DNA of 23,019 bases. Source: Anaeromyxobacter_A sp035636195. GTDB lineage: Bacteria; Myxococcota; Myxococcia; Myxococcales; Anaeromyxobacteraceae. Position numbers and translations under genes: made by a program. Positions 5,826 to 12,831 of this stretch are shown here, piece by piece (the first letter of the stretch is position 1; each line of letters opens with the position of its first letter). Location: the NCBI GenBank assembly GCA_035636195.1, contig DASPZP010000120.1, positions 1 to 23,019 of the forward strand. The letters run 5' to 3'. The notes under the pieces were generated by a model, which worked only from the letters and a program-made list of their open reading frames with translations, did not search any database and was not told the DNA's origin.

Positions 5826-7180
5826 GAGGCTTGGCTCCTGCGCTGCGCCGTGGCGGGCAGCTTGAGTGTGGCGGTGGTACCCGCGCCGGGGGTCGATCGC
5901 AACTCGAGACCTCCCCCGAGCTGCTCGGCCAGCGTATGGGTCAGAAAGAGGCCCAGGCCCATGCCTTCGCCGGGGACCTTGGTCGTGAAGAACGGCTCCC
6001 CCGCGCGATCGAGGATCTCGACCGGCATGCCGACGCCGCGGTCAATCACCTGGGCGCGGACCTGCCCCGCCTCGACCGCGACGCGCAGCACGACGGGCTC
6101 GTTCGGCGAGGACGCCTGCACCGCGTTCTTGAGCAGGCTCCGCAGGGCGCGGGCGAGGCCGCGCGGCGGACCGGCGACGGCGTAAGCGGCGAGGTCCCCC
6201 TCGGCGTGCAGCTGCACGCGCTTCGGATCGGGGAGGAAGGCCATCGCCTCCTCCACCCAGCTCGCGAGCGGCAGCTCGACGATCGGCTCACCCGCGTTCT
6301 CGCCAGCTTGAGCCGACATGTGGTGCAGGATATCGCGGCAACGGCCGACCTGCTCGCGGATGAGCGCCAGATCCTCGAGCGCGGCCGCCTGCGCGCCGTC
6401 CCGCTCGGCCGAGCGCATGAGCTCCTTCACCGCCACCGCGATCGTGGAGAGCGGAGTCGAGAGCTCATGGGCCGCTCCGGCCGCGAGGGTGGCGAGCGAG
6501 GCGACCTTGTCCTTGCGGGCCGACAGGCTGCGCTCGGCGGCGAGCGCCTCCTCCACCCGCGTCAGCGCCAGCTGCACGCGCGCCACGATGTACACGATGA
6601 AGGCCGCCGCCACCGCGAAGGAGACCCACATGCCTTGCATGTGGAGCGCCATGATCTCTTCGTGGTCGAGCGTCGACAGCACCTGCAACACGCCCACGTG
6701 GTGCAGCGCGAAGAGCGAGGCGAAGAGGGCGAGGCTCGTGCCGAGCATGGCCCAGGCCCAGGTGGCGTCGAGGAGCACCGTGGCGAGCGCCACGTTCACG
6801 AGGTACATCGTCGAGAACGGGTTCGAGTAGCCGCCGGAGAGGGCGAGCAGCGCGGTCAGGATGAACGCGTCGAGGAACATGGTGGCGGCGATGAAGCCCT
6901 GCCCCACCCCACCCCCGCGCCGGAGCCACAGCTCGAGCCCGATGTTCTCCACCACCTCGAAGGCCAGGATGGCGAAGAGCGCCCACAGCGGCACGTCGAT
7001 GCCGACCATGAAGCGGGCAGCCATGATGGCGAGGCTCTGTCCGAAGATGCCGCCCCAGTGGAGCCGGATGAGCCAGGAGAGCTTGATCCGGTTGGGCTGA
7101 CCGCCGAGGACGGCCGGCCAGACGGGGTGACGAGCCGGCGCGGGCGCGGCAGCTTCGACGATCCCGACCGGCAGGCTCAT
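5822..7180 (-). CDS. regB: RegB/PrrB/ActS-family redox sensor histidine kinase
   Basis: This 452-residue membrane kinase is the likely partner of the adjacent RegA. About six hydrophobic segments span residues 45-200. The loop between two of them carries GGYSNPF (116-122), which matches the GGxxNPF ubiquinone-sensing motif of RegB. The H-box is AAGAAHELSTPLSTIAV with phosphorylated His238. QVGRCRDIL holds Cys281, aligned with the redox-active cysteine of Rhodobacter RegB (Cys265 there, from memory). ATP-binding motifs follow: N box around Asn352, G1 box DRGVGMP (380-386), F box EPFFTT (395-400), G2 box GMGLGLFL (406-413). Expected function is to sense quinone pool and thiol state and to phosphorylate or dephosphorylate RegA Asp67. 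ATG 7180 has only a weak GGGG upstream. It opens the minus-strand operon and is divergent from the DUF721 gene. Confidence 0.88.
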   Translation of the reverse strand: MSLPVGIVEAAAPAPARHPVWPAVLGGQPNRIKLSWLIRLHWGGIFGQSLAIMAARFMVGIDVPLWALFAILAFEVVENIGLELWLRRGGGVGQGFIAATMFLDAFILTALLALSGGYSNPFSTMYLVNVALATVLLDATWAWAMLGTSLALFASLFALHHVGVLQVLSTLDHEEIMALHMQGMWVSFAVAAAFIVYIVARVQLALTRVEEALAAERSLSARKDKVASLATLAAGAAHELSTPLSTIAVAVKELMRSAERDGAQAAALEDLALIREQVGRCRDILHHMSAQAGENAGEPIVELPLASWVEEAMAFLPDPKRVQLHAEGDLAAYAVAGPPRGLARALRSLLKNAVQASSPNEPVVLRVAVEAGQVRAQVIDRGVGMPVEILDRAGEPFFTTKVPGEGMGLGLFLTHTLAEQLGGGLELRSTPGAGTTATLKLPATAQRRSQAS

Positions 7181-7224
7181 GCCCCGATATCTATCAGGAT
7201 TCCGACCTGACGGGGACAGCGCCG

Positions 7225-7239
7225 GCGTCGGGCGGTCGC
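7225..7239. promoter_or_regulatory. Candidate RegA-type binding site between regB and the DUF721 gene
   Basis: GCGTC-GGGCG-GTCGC is an inverted repeat of the form GCGNC-N5-GNCGC. RegA/PrrA sites have been described as such half-sites with variable spacing (from memory). It sits in the 105-base divergent gap, just upstream of the -35 of the plus-strand promoter and about 45 bases before the regB start. In GC-rich DNA this pattern also occurs by chance, so the location is the main support. Confidence 0.4.
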
Positions 7240-7247
7240 GCGGTGTG

Positions 7248-7277
7248 TTGACGCACGACCGGCGAGGGGCCTAGCTT
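7248..7277 (+). promoter_or_regulatory. Sigma70-like promoter of the DUF721 gene (near-leaderless)
   Basis: TTGACG (7248-7253) and TAGCTT (7272-7277) are separated by 18 bases. The expected start of transcription is near 7284, only one or two bases before the ATG at 7286. No ribosome-binding site is visible, which fits a leaderless message. Confidence 0.55.
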
Positions 7278-7285
7278 CCGGCGCC

Positions 7286-7585
7286 ATGCGCGGCCGCGGA
7301 CGTCCCATCGCCACGGTGCTCACCGATGCGCTCGCCGGGCGGCGCGACGCGCGCCTCGCGGCCGCGGCGGCGGCCTTCGCGGAGGCTTGCGGCTGGCCAC
7401 TCGCCCGCGAGGTCTCGTTGCGTGCGCTGACCCGCGACGGACGGCTGATGGCGGTCGCCTCGACGCAGGGCTGGGCCGAGCAGGTGGAGCGCCTCGCGTC
7501 GCAGCTCTGCCAGCGGGTGAACGCGCGGCTCGGCCGCGCCGTGGCGGTCGGGCTCGAGGTGCGGGTGGGACCGCTCGATCGGTGA
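7286..7585 (+). CDS. DUF721 (DciA-like) domain protein
   Basis: This is a 99-residue basic protein that matches the DUF721 pattern. It has a helical start (residues 8-36, LTDALAGRRDARLAAAAAAFAEACGWPLA), then a strand-rich part (REVSLRALTRDGRLMAVASTQGWAEQVERLASQLCQRVNARLG), where the Gly-x-Leu strand followed by the invariant Trp is the family hallmark. DciA, the studied member of the family, helps load the DnaB replicative helicase in bacteria lacking DnaC. Members in this lineage are often short like this one and need not be the helicase loader itself. No Shine-Dalgarno precedes ATG 7286, and the promoter predicts a leaderless transcript. Its stop overlaps the next start (TGATG), so the CAP lipoprotein is probably co-translated. 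Function is inferred from family only. Confidence 0.65.
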   Translation: MRGRGRPIATVLTDALAGRRDARLAAAAAAFAEACGWPLAREVSLRALTRDGRLMAVASTQGWAEQVERLASQLCQRVNARLGRAVAVGLEVRVGPLDR

Positions 7586-9156
7586 TGCGCTTCGCCCGAC
7601 GCGCCGCCAGCGCGGCGTTCCTCGCTCTCGCGGCCGCCTGCGCTGGGCCCGCCCCTCGGCCCCCCCCACCTCCTGCTCCGCCCCAGCCGCCGGTGCATGG
7701 GCGGTACGGCGCCGAACCCGCCGCCGCCACGCCGACCCCGCTCGAGCGGTCAGCGCTGGAGACCGCGCTGCGGCGAGTCGCGCCCGCTCGTCCTCGGCCC
7801 TCGGCGGCGCTGACGCTCGCGGCTCGCGCGCTCGCCGAGGGAGCCGCCGCCGGCGTGCGGGACCCCCTCTCGCGGACCCGGCTCCGGCTCGCCCTCGCCG
7901 GCGCGCTCGCCTTCGACCCGGCGCCGGCGGCCTACCTCGTCGAGGCCGATCCGGGGCGCGTCGCCGAGGCGCTCGCCGGACGCGTCGTCCCGGCGGAGAC
8001 GCCCTTCACGCACGTCGGCGCGGGCGCGGCGATGCGCGGCGGGCGCGCTTACGTCGTCGTCCTGCTCTCGCGACGCCCGGCCACGCTCCTCCAGCCTTTT
8101 CCGCGCGAGGTGGCCCTCCGCGAGCGCGCCACCCTGCGCGGCCAGCTCATCGGGCTCACCGGCGCGTCCGTCCACCTCACCGCACCGTCGGGCGACAGCC
8201 GCGACGTGCCAGCGTCCGCCGATGGGGCGAGCTTCGCGGCCTCGATCGATTTCGATGCTCCAGGGCGCTGGCAGGTCGAGGTGGTCGGCGCGGACGCGCG
8301 CGGCCCTCAGGTCGCGGCCCTCCTCACCGTGGCCTGCGGCGGCACCGCGCTCGGCGTCGCCACCGAGGACGACGAGCCCGATCCCCCGGACGCGGGCGCC
8401 GCCGAACGGCGCGTGGTCGCGGCCATCAACGCCACGCGCCAGCGGCAGGGCCTCCCGTCGCTGGAGCCGGACCGCCAGCTCGCCGAGGTGGCGCGCCACC
8501 ACAGCGAGGAGATGCTCCGCGCCGGCGTCCTCGCGCACGTGCTGCCAGGCTCGGGGGGCCCCGCGGAGCGGCTGCGGCGCGGGCACGTGGCGTTCGCGGT
8601 GGCGCTCGAGAACGTGGCGCTCGGCGAGAGCGCGCTCGCCGCGCACCGCGCCGCCGAGGAGAGCCCGGCCCACCGGCAGAACATCCTCTCCCGCGAGGCC
8701 ACCCGCGTCGGCTGCGGCCTCGCGCGGGGTCGGACGGCGGGAGGCGAGCCGGCCGTCTACTTGACGGAGATCTTCATCAGGCCGGTCGAGGACGGCGCGG
8801 ACGACGCCATGACACCCGAGGCACGGGTCCGCGAGGCGCTCTGGCGCGAGCGCGCGCGGAGCGGCGCTCCCGCCCTGGTCTCCGATGTCCGCCTCGACGC
8901 GCTTGCCCGGGATGCGGCGCGCGGGATGGCGCAGCGGGGCGAGCCGGCGCCGCGGGACGCCGGCGCGAGCGCGCTCGCCCTGGGACGGAAGCTCGCGGCG
9001 GTCGACGCGTTCATCGGCGCGCGCGCCGCCGACGCAGCGCACTCGCGCAACCTCACCGACCGGCGCTTCGGAAGGGTGGGCGTGGGCGTGGCGGTGGGCG
9101 ACAGCGCTCGCCATGGGCGAGGCATGCTCTTCATCGCCGTCGTGTATACGGACTAG
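7585..9156 (+). CDS. CAP-domain (SCP/PR-1-like) lipoprotein with more than one CAP-like module
   Basis: This 523-residue protein starts at ATG 7585, overlapping the previous stop. MRFARRAASAAFLALAAAC reads as a lipoprotein signal with Cys near residue 19, followed by a Pro-rich linker. A full CAP domain lies at about 272-405: VVAAINATRQRQGLPSLEPD, then His318 in AHVLPGSGG, Glu342 in ENVAL and Ser-Pro-Ala-His363, matching the His/Glu cavity residues of the family. It ends with VGCGLA and an F-containing strand (TEIFI). A second, degenerate CAP-like unit follows at about 410-523 (REALWRERARSGAPAL...HSRNLTDRRFGRVGVGVA), lacking most cavity residues. The N-terminal part (35-175) also shows a faint CAP-like rhythm ending in THVGAGAAM. 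Bacterial CAP proteins are secreted and poorly understood; a cell-envelope role is the safest reading. Confidence 0.8.
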   Translation: MRFARRAASAAFLALAAACAGPAPRPPPPPAPPQPPVHGRYGAEPAAATPTPLERSALETALRRVAPARPRPSAALTLAARALAEGAAAGVRDPLSRTRLRLALAGALAFDPAPAAYLVEADPGRVAEALAGRVVPAETPFTHVGAGAAMRGGRAYVVVLLSRRPATLLQPFPREVALRERATLRGQLIGLTGASVHLTAPSGDSRDVPASADGASFAASIDFDAPGRWQVEVVGADARGPQVAALLTVACGGTALGVATEDDEPDPPDAGAAERRVVAAINATRQRQGLPSLEPDRQLAEVARHHSEEMLRAGVLAHVLPGSGGPAERLRRGHVAFAVALENVALGESALAAHRAAEESPAHRQNILSREATRVGCGLARGRTAGGEPAVYLTEIFIRPVEDGADDAMTPEARVREALWRERARSGAPALVSDVRLDALARDAARGMAQRGEPAPRDAGASALALGRKLAAVDAFIGARAADAAHSRNLTDRRFGRVGVGVAVGDSARHGRGMLFIAVVYTD

Positions 9157-9213
9157 GGGAGGCAGGGGACGAGCACTCGCCCTACGATTCGAGGTATGCC
9201 TGCGACTCCGTCT

Positions 9214-9438
9214 TCACCCCAGACGGCGCTGGGTAGCGTAGCTCTCCAGCCCCAGCTCGACCTCGGGCTGCAGCGCGAACAGCTCGCAATGCGTGCACGA
9301 CCAGCTGTTCCAGCCCTTCTTGACCGCCTCGTCCAGGCAGCCGTCATAATAATTGCAGAACAGATTGCGGTGGCCTTCGACGCCGCGATCGGGATTGATA
9401 GGCGCGGTGAGCTCGCTCGGGCACGGTTTGGCCAGCAC
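9214..9438 (-). CDS. Small cysteine-motif protein (Cx5C...CxxC)
   Basis: This 74-residue protein is short but looks real. Cys28, Cys34, Cys48 and Cys51 form FCNYYDGCLDEAV...GWNSWSCTHCELF, a Cx5C-x13-CxxC arrangement typical of a small zinc- or metal-binding knuckle, and a further Cys6 lies near the start. It resembles uncharacterised deltaproteobacterial proteins with YxxCLDxAxxxxWxxFSCxxC that I recall, but I cannot name a family. The frame is open to a GTG at 9450. I prefer GTG 9438 because GGAGGT (9448-9443) sits four bases before it. The amino-acid composition (Asn, Tyr, Trp, Lys, Cys) is unlike the Arg/Ala/Pro-rich noise frames around it. It is convergent with the CAP gene and divergent from the transglycosylase gene. 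Confidence 0.68.
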   Translation of the reverse strand: MLAKPCPSELTAPINPDRGVEGHRNLFCNYYDGCLDEAVKKGWNSWSCTHCELFALQPEVELGLESYATQRRLG

Positions 9439-9442
9439 GTCG

Positions 9443-9448
9443 ACCTCC
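9443..9448 (-). promoter_or_regulatory. Ribosome-binding site that fixes the start of the cysteine-motif gene
   Basis: GGAGGT on the minus strand lies four bases before GTG 9438. It overlaps the codons just after the alternative GTG 9450, which therefore cannot use it. Confidence 0.55.
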
Positions 9449-9629
9449 ACGAAAGATGGCTGGTGCGGCGCGGCGCAGAGCTGCGTCCTGCGCAGGATCC
9501 CCGTCGAGCTCCCCCTCGAAGATGCTCGACGCGGGTTGGCCGCCTTCAGCTGGGAGCGGGCGTGAGGCCCGTCCTTCGATATTCAAGCGTGCGGGCTATA
9601 TGGCGCCTCGCGTTACCATGTGTCAACCC

Positions 9630-9648
9630 CCCGGGGCGCGCGCCCGGG
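9630..9648. repeat. GC-only inverted repeat before the transglycosylase gene
   Basis: CCCGGG-GCGCGCG-CCCGGG is a near-perfect 19-base inverted repeat located 25 bases before the proposed start of the transglycosylase gene. It could fold in the leader RNA or act as an operator; in DNA this GC-rich it may also be chance. Confidence 0.4.
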
Positions 9649-9672
9649 ACCCCGCTCCGGCGCGCTGCGGAG

Positions 9673-11922
9673 GTGCGCGATCAACCGCTTGCTTCGCGAG
9701 CACTTACGCTGACCCGGGTCCTCGTCACCGCATCGGTGGCTGTGGTCGCGGCGGCGCCTGCGTGGGCAGCCGATGCCGCGCCGGCGCACCTCGCCGCCTG
9801 GCTGGAGGGCATCGCCGAGAGCGCGCAGGAGCTCGCCGATGGGGACCCGGCGCGGGCGGAGGCGGCTGCCCGCGCCGCCCTGGCCGCTCTCCCGGCGGGC
9901 GCGGCGGGAGCCCACGGCGCGCTCGCCCTCGGGCTGGCGCTGCGCGAGGCGGGCCGCTCCGCCGAGGCGGCGTCGGCGCTGGCCCGGGCCGCGGCGGGGC
10001 TCGCCGATCCGACGCTGCGCGAGGCGGCGCGCTACGAGGAGGCCCAGGCCCTCTTCTACGCCGGCCACCCGGGAGCTGCGGCGGCGCGGTTCGCGGCGCT
10101 GGCAGCCACGGCGCGCGGCCCACTCGCAGCGCGGGCGCGCTGGCGCGAGGCGGACGCGCTCCTCGCGGCCGGCTCCCCGCGGCTGGCGGCGCGCGCGTAT
10201 GAAGCCGGCTTGACGGCGGAGCCCACGGGTCAGCTCGCCCTCGGCGCGCGGCTCTCGTTGGCCGCGGCGCTACGACAGTCGGGCGAGGACGCGCGAGCGG
10301 CGGCCGTGTACCGCGCGCTGTGGGTGGAGCAGCCCACCGATCCCAGCGGACGCGCCGCTGCGCGCGCGCTGCGCGCCTGGCGCGACGCGGGTGGTCCGGT
10401 CCCGCCGCCTACCCCCGCCCAGCGGCTCGCCCGCGCCAACCGCTTCCTCGAGCTGGCGCTGCCGCGCCGGGCACTCGCGGTGCTCGACCGACTGGAGAAG
10501 GAGCCCGCGCCGGCGGAGCTCGTCACCCGCGGCAGGCTCCTGCGTGCGCTGTCGTCCTTGCAGGTCGGCCGTCGCGAGGAGGCGAAGAGCCTCGCCGCGC
10601 AGCTGCTCGCGGACGGAGCCGCCGCGCCCGGCACGCGCGCCGGGGCGGAGCTGGTGCTGGCGCGGGTCGCGGCGCGCGCCGGTCGGCTGGAGGAGGCCTC
10701 CAGCCGCTACCGCCGCCTGGCCGAGACGCACGCCGACATCCCGGGACTCTCGGTCGCCCAGGCGCGCGACCTCCCCGAGGACTCCGCCTTCCTGGCGGCC
10801 TGGCTCTACTACGACGCCGGCCGTTACGCTCGCGCGGCGGAGCTCCTCCGCGCCTACGTCCGGGCGCACCCGGCCGCGCGCCGGGCCGACGACGCGCGCT
10901 GGTTCGAGGCGTGGTCGCTCTACCGGCTGGGGCGCCTGCCCGAGGCGCGGCGCGCGCTCTCCCGGCTCGAGGGAGGGCCCCTCGCGGCGGCCGCGCTGTA
11001 CTGGCAGGGCCGGCTCGCACCGGGGCGGCACCGACAGCGCGAGCTCTACCGGGCCGCGCTCCGAGAGGCGCCGCCAGGGACCTGGTATGCGCTCCTCTCC
11101 GCCGGCCGGCTGACGGCATTCGGGGAGCAGCCACCCGTGCTGGCGGGGACGCCGGGCGCGCCGCTTTGGGACGGACCCGGCCGTGGCCCGGCGGGCGACG
11201 CGCTCGTCCGAGCCGCCACCCTCGCCGGCACCGGCCTGAACGCCGTGGCGGTCGGGGAGCTGCGAGCGCTGGCCGGCACGCGAGAGGGCCGCGAACATGC
11301 CGCGCTCATCGCGCAGCTGGCGGAGGTGGCCGGGGACGCGGAGCTCCCCTTCCGCATGGCGCGCGATCACCTCGCCCCGACCCGCCGGGCGCTGCGCTGG
11401 CTCTACCCGCGCGCTTTCCCCGAGCTCCTCCCGGGGGCCGCGCGCGAGGCAGGCGTCGACGCCTCGCTCTATCTCGCCGTCATGCGCCGCGAGTCGGCCT
11501 TCCGGCCCGACGCGCGCAGCGGGGCCGGCGCGATCGGGCTCGTCCAGCTCATCCCGCCGACCTCGGAGCGGCTGGCGCAGGTGCTCGGGCTGCCCGCCGC
11601 CGCGCAGGAGCTGGAGCGACCCGAGGTGAGCGTGCCGCTCGGCGCGCAGTACCTCGCGCTCCTCGTCGACCGCTTCCGGGAGCCCGCCGTGGCGCTCGCG
11701 GCCTACAACGCCGGCCCCATCGCCGCGGCCGCCTGGGCTCGCAGCAGCGCCGACGTGCCGCTCGATCGCTTCGTGGAGGACGTCCCGTACCGCGAGACGC
11801 GACGGTACGTGAAGAGCGTGGCCGCGGACGCGGTGGTCTACCGCGCGCTGTGGGAAGGCGGCGCGCTGGCGCTCGACGGCGAGCGGCCGGTGCCGGCGCC
11901 GCGGCAAGGGGTGGCGTTCTGA
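9673..11922 (+). CDS. slt: Slt70-like soluble lytic murein transglycosylase
   Basis: This periplasmic enzyme of about 749 residues cleaves the glycan strands of peptidoglycan, leaving 1,6-anhydro ends. LTRVLVTASVAVVAAAPAWA is a signal peptide, cut after AWA. The long middle (about 35-580) is made of Ala/Leu/Arg-rich helical pairs like the TPR-type superhelix of Slt70. The catalytic SLT domain (about 585-730) contains Glu607 in VMRRESAF, GAIGLVQLIP, and AAYNAGP, the three family signatures. The C-terminal YRETRRYVKSV is also typical. No ATG precedes the signal peptide in frame. GTG 9673 is the best candidate and gives a normal basic N-region, although its GGAGG overlaps the start; CTG 9709 is the alternative. 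It converges on rnd, leaving 12 bases between the stops. Confidence 0.88.
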   Translation: MRDQPLASRALTLTRVLVTASVAVVAAAPAWAADAAPAHLAAWLEGIAESAQELADGDPARAEAAARAALAALPAGAAGAHGALALGLALREAGRSAEAASALARAAAGLADPTLREAARYEEAQALFYAGHPGAAAARFAALAATARGPLAARARWREADALLAAGSPRLAARAYEAGLTAEPTGQLALGARLSLAAALRQSGEDARAAAVYRALWVEQPTDPSGRAAARALRAWRDAGGPVPPPTPAQRLARANRFLELALPRRALAVLDRLEKEPAPAELVTRGRLLRALSSLQVGRREEAKSLAAQLLADGAAAPGTRAGAELVLARVAARAGRLEEASSRYRRLAETHADIPGLSVAQARDLPEDSAFLAAWLYYDAGRYARAAELLRAYVRAHPAARRADDARWFEAWSLYRLGRLPEARRALSRLEGGPLAAAALYWQGRLAPGRHRQRELYRAALREAPPGTWYALLSAGRLTAFGEQPPVLAGTPGAPLWDGPGRGPAGDALVRAATLAGTGLNAVAVGELRALAGTREGREHAALIAQLAEVAGDAELPFRMARDHLAPTRRALRWLYPRAFPELLPGAAREAGVDASLYLAVMRRESAFRPDARSGAGAIGLVQLIPPTSERLAQVLGLPAAAQELERPEVSVPLGAQYLALLVDRFREPAVALAAYNAGPIAAAAWARSSADVPLDRFVEDVPYRETRRYVKSVAADAVVYRALWEGGALALDGERPVPAPRQGVAF

Positions 11923-11934
11923 CGAGCTCCGGCC

Positions 11935-12816
11935 CTACGCGCCGGGCGGCTGTTCGCCCTGGATCGCGGCGAGCACCGCCGCGCCCATGCGCCGCAGCAC
12001 GACGGTGGTGACGCCTGGCACGCGCAGGAGCTCCGCCTCGCCGCGGGGACGTCGGCGCGCCACCTCGACCATGCTCTGCTCCGGCATCACCTTGAAGGGT
12101 GGCCGGTCGAGCGCGCTGGCGCGCTCCTCGCGCGCCACCCAGAGGGCGCGCAGCACCGCGCGGCCCGCCAGGTCGAGCTCGCGCGCACCCTTCATCTTGC
12201 GCCAGCCCTCCGGGTCGAAGACGCGCGGCCGTGGTTCGACCGCCGCGATGCGGCCAAACTCCTGCGCCGCCTCGCTCCACAGGTCCCGCGCGCGGAGCTC
12301 CGCCGCCAAGGTCTCGTACAGCGGCAGGAGGAAGTGCGTGTCGAGCGCGGCATAGCTCACCTGCTCGACCGTGAGCGGACGCCGGCCCCAGTCCGAGCGC
12401 TGGAAATCCTTCGACAGCCGGACGCCGAACTGTTCCTCCACGAGCGCGGAGAGGCCCAGGCCGAGCCGGCCGAGCCGCCGCGCGGCTGCCATCGTGTCGA
12501 AGAGGGCCGGCAGCGCGAAGCCGTACTCGCGCTTCAGGCAGCGCACGTCGTAGTCGGCGCCGTGCAGCACGAGGGCCGGCGCGGCGGCCAGCACCGGTCC
12601 GAGCGGGCGCAGGTCGACCGCGAAGGGATCGACCACCCAGTCCGTCTCTCGCGTCGAGATCTGGATGAGGCAGACCCGCTCCCGGTAGACGTGAAAGCTG
12701 TTGGACTCGGTGTCGAGCGCGATGGCGGGCTCGCCCGCGAGCGCGCCGACGAGCCCCTGCAGCGCGGGCGCGTCGGCGACGAGGACAGGCTGAAGGCGTG
12801 GCGGCTGGGAGGGCAT
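11935..12816 (-). CDS. rnd: Ribonuclease D (3'-5' exoribonuclease with HRDC domain)
   Basis: This 293-residue DEDDy-family nuclease trims RNA 3' ends (tRNA precursors in E. coli) and releases nucleoside 5'-monophosphates. Exo I is ALDTES (Asp35, Glu37), Exo II is HGADYD (Asp90), and Exo III is SYAALDTHFLLPL (Tyr155, Asp159), so all catalytic residues are present. A single HRDC domain (about 210-288, LRALWVAREERASALDRPPFKVM...LLRVPGV) follows; E. coli RNase D is longer (about 375 residues) with two HRDC-like domains, so this is the short form. ATG 12816 has no clear ribosome-binding site (CTCCTCCCG precedes it), but it lies 15 bases after the psuG stop, so coupled translation is plausible. It converges on the transglycosylase gene. 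Confidence 0.9.
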   Translation of the reverse strand: MPSQPPRLQPVLVADAPALQGLVGALAGEPAIALDTESNSFHVYRERVCLIQISTRETDWVVDPFAVDLRPLGPVLAAAPALVLHGADYDVRCLKREYGFALPALFDTMAAARRLGRLGLGLSALVEEQFGVRLSKDFQRSDWGRRPLTVEQVSYAALDTHFLLPLYETLAAELRARDLWSEAAQEFGRIAAVEPRPRVFDPEGWRKMKGARELDLAGRAVLRALWVAREERASALDRPPFKVMPEQSMVEVARRRPRGEAELLRVPGVTTVVLRRMGAAVLAAIQGEQPPGA

Positions 12817-12831
12817 CGGGAGGAGCGGGGC

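Noticed and set aside
5831..7210. Plus-strand reading frame of 459 codons over regB
   Set aside because: Antisense shadow of a clear histidine kinase; His/Arg/Glu-rich noise composition.
9344..9586. Minus-strand frame of 80 codons starting at a TTG, with a TTGACA upstream near 9625
   Set aside because: No domain and no ribosome-binding site. The -35-like TTGACA has no well-spaced -10 (the TATAGC is 20 bases away), so I do not list a promoter or gene.
10320..12011. 563-codon frame overlapping the lytic transglycosylase
   Set aside because: Shifted frame of the transglycosylase gene, Arg/Ala/Pro-rich, no motifs.
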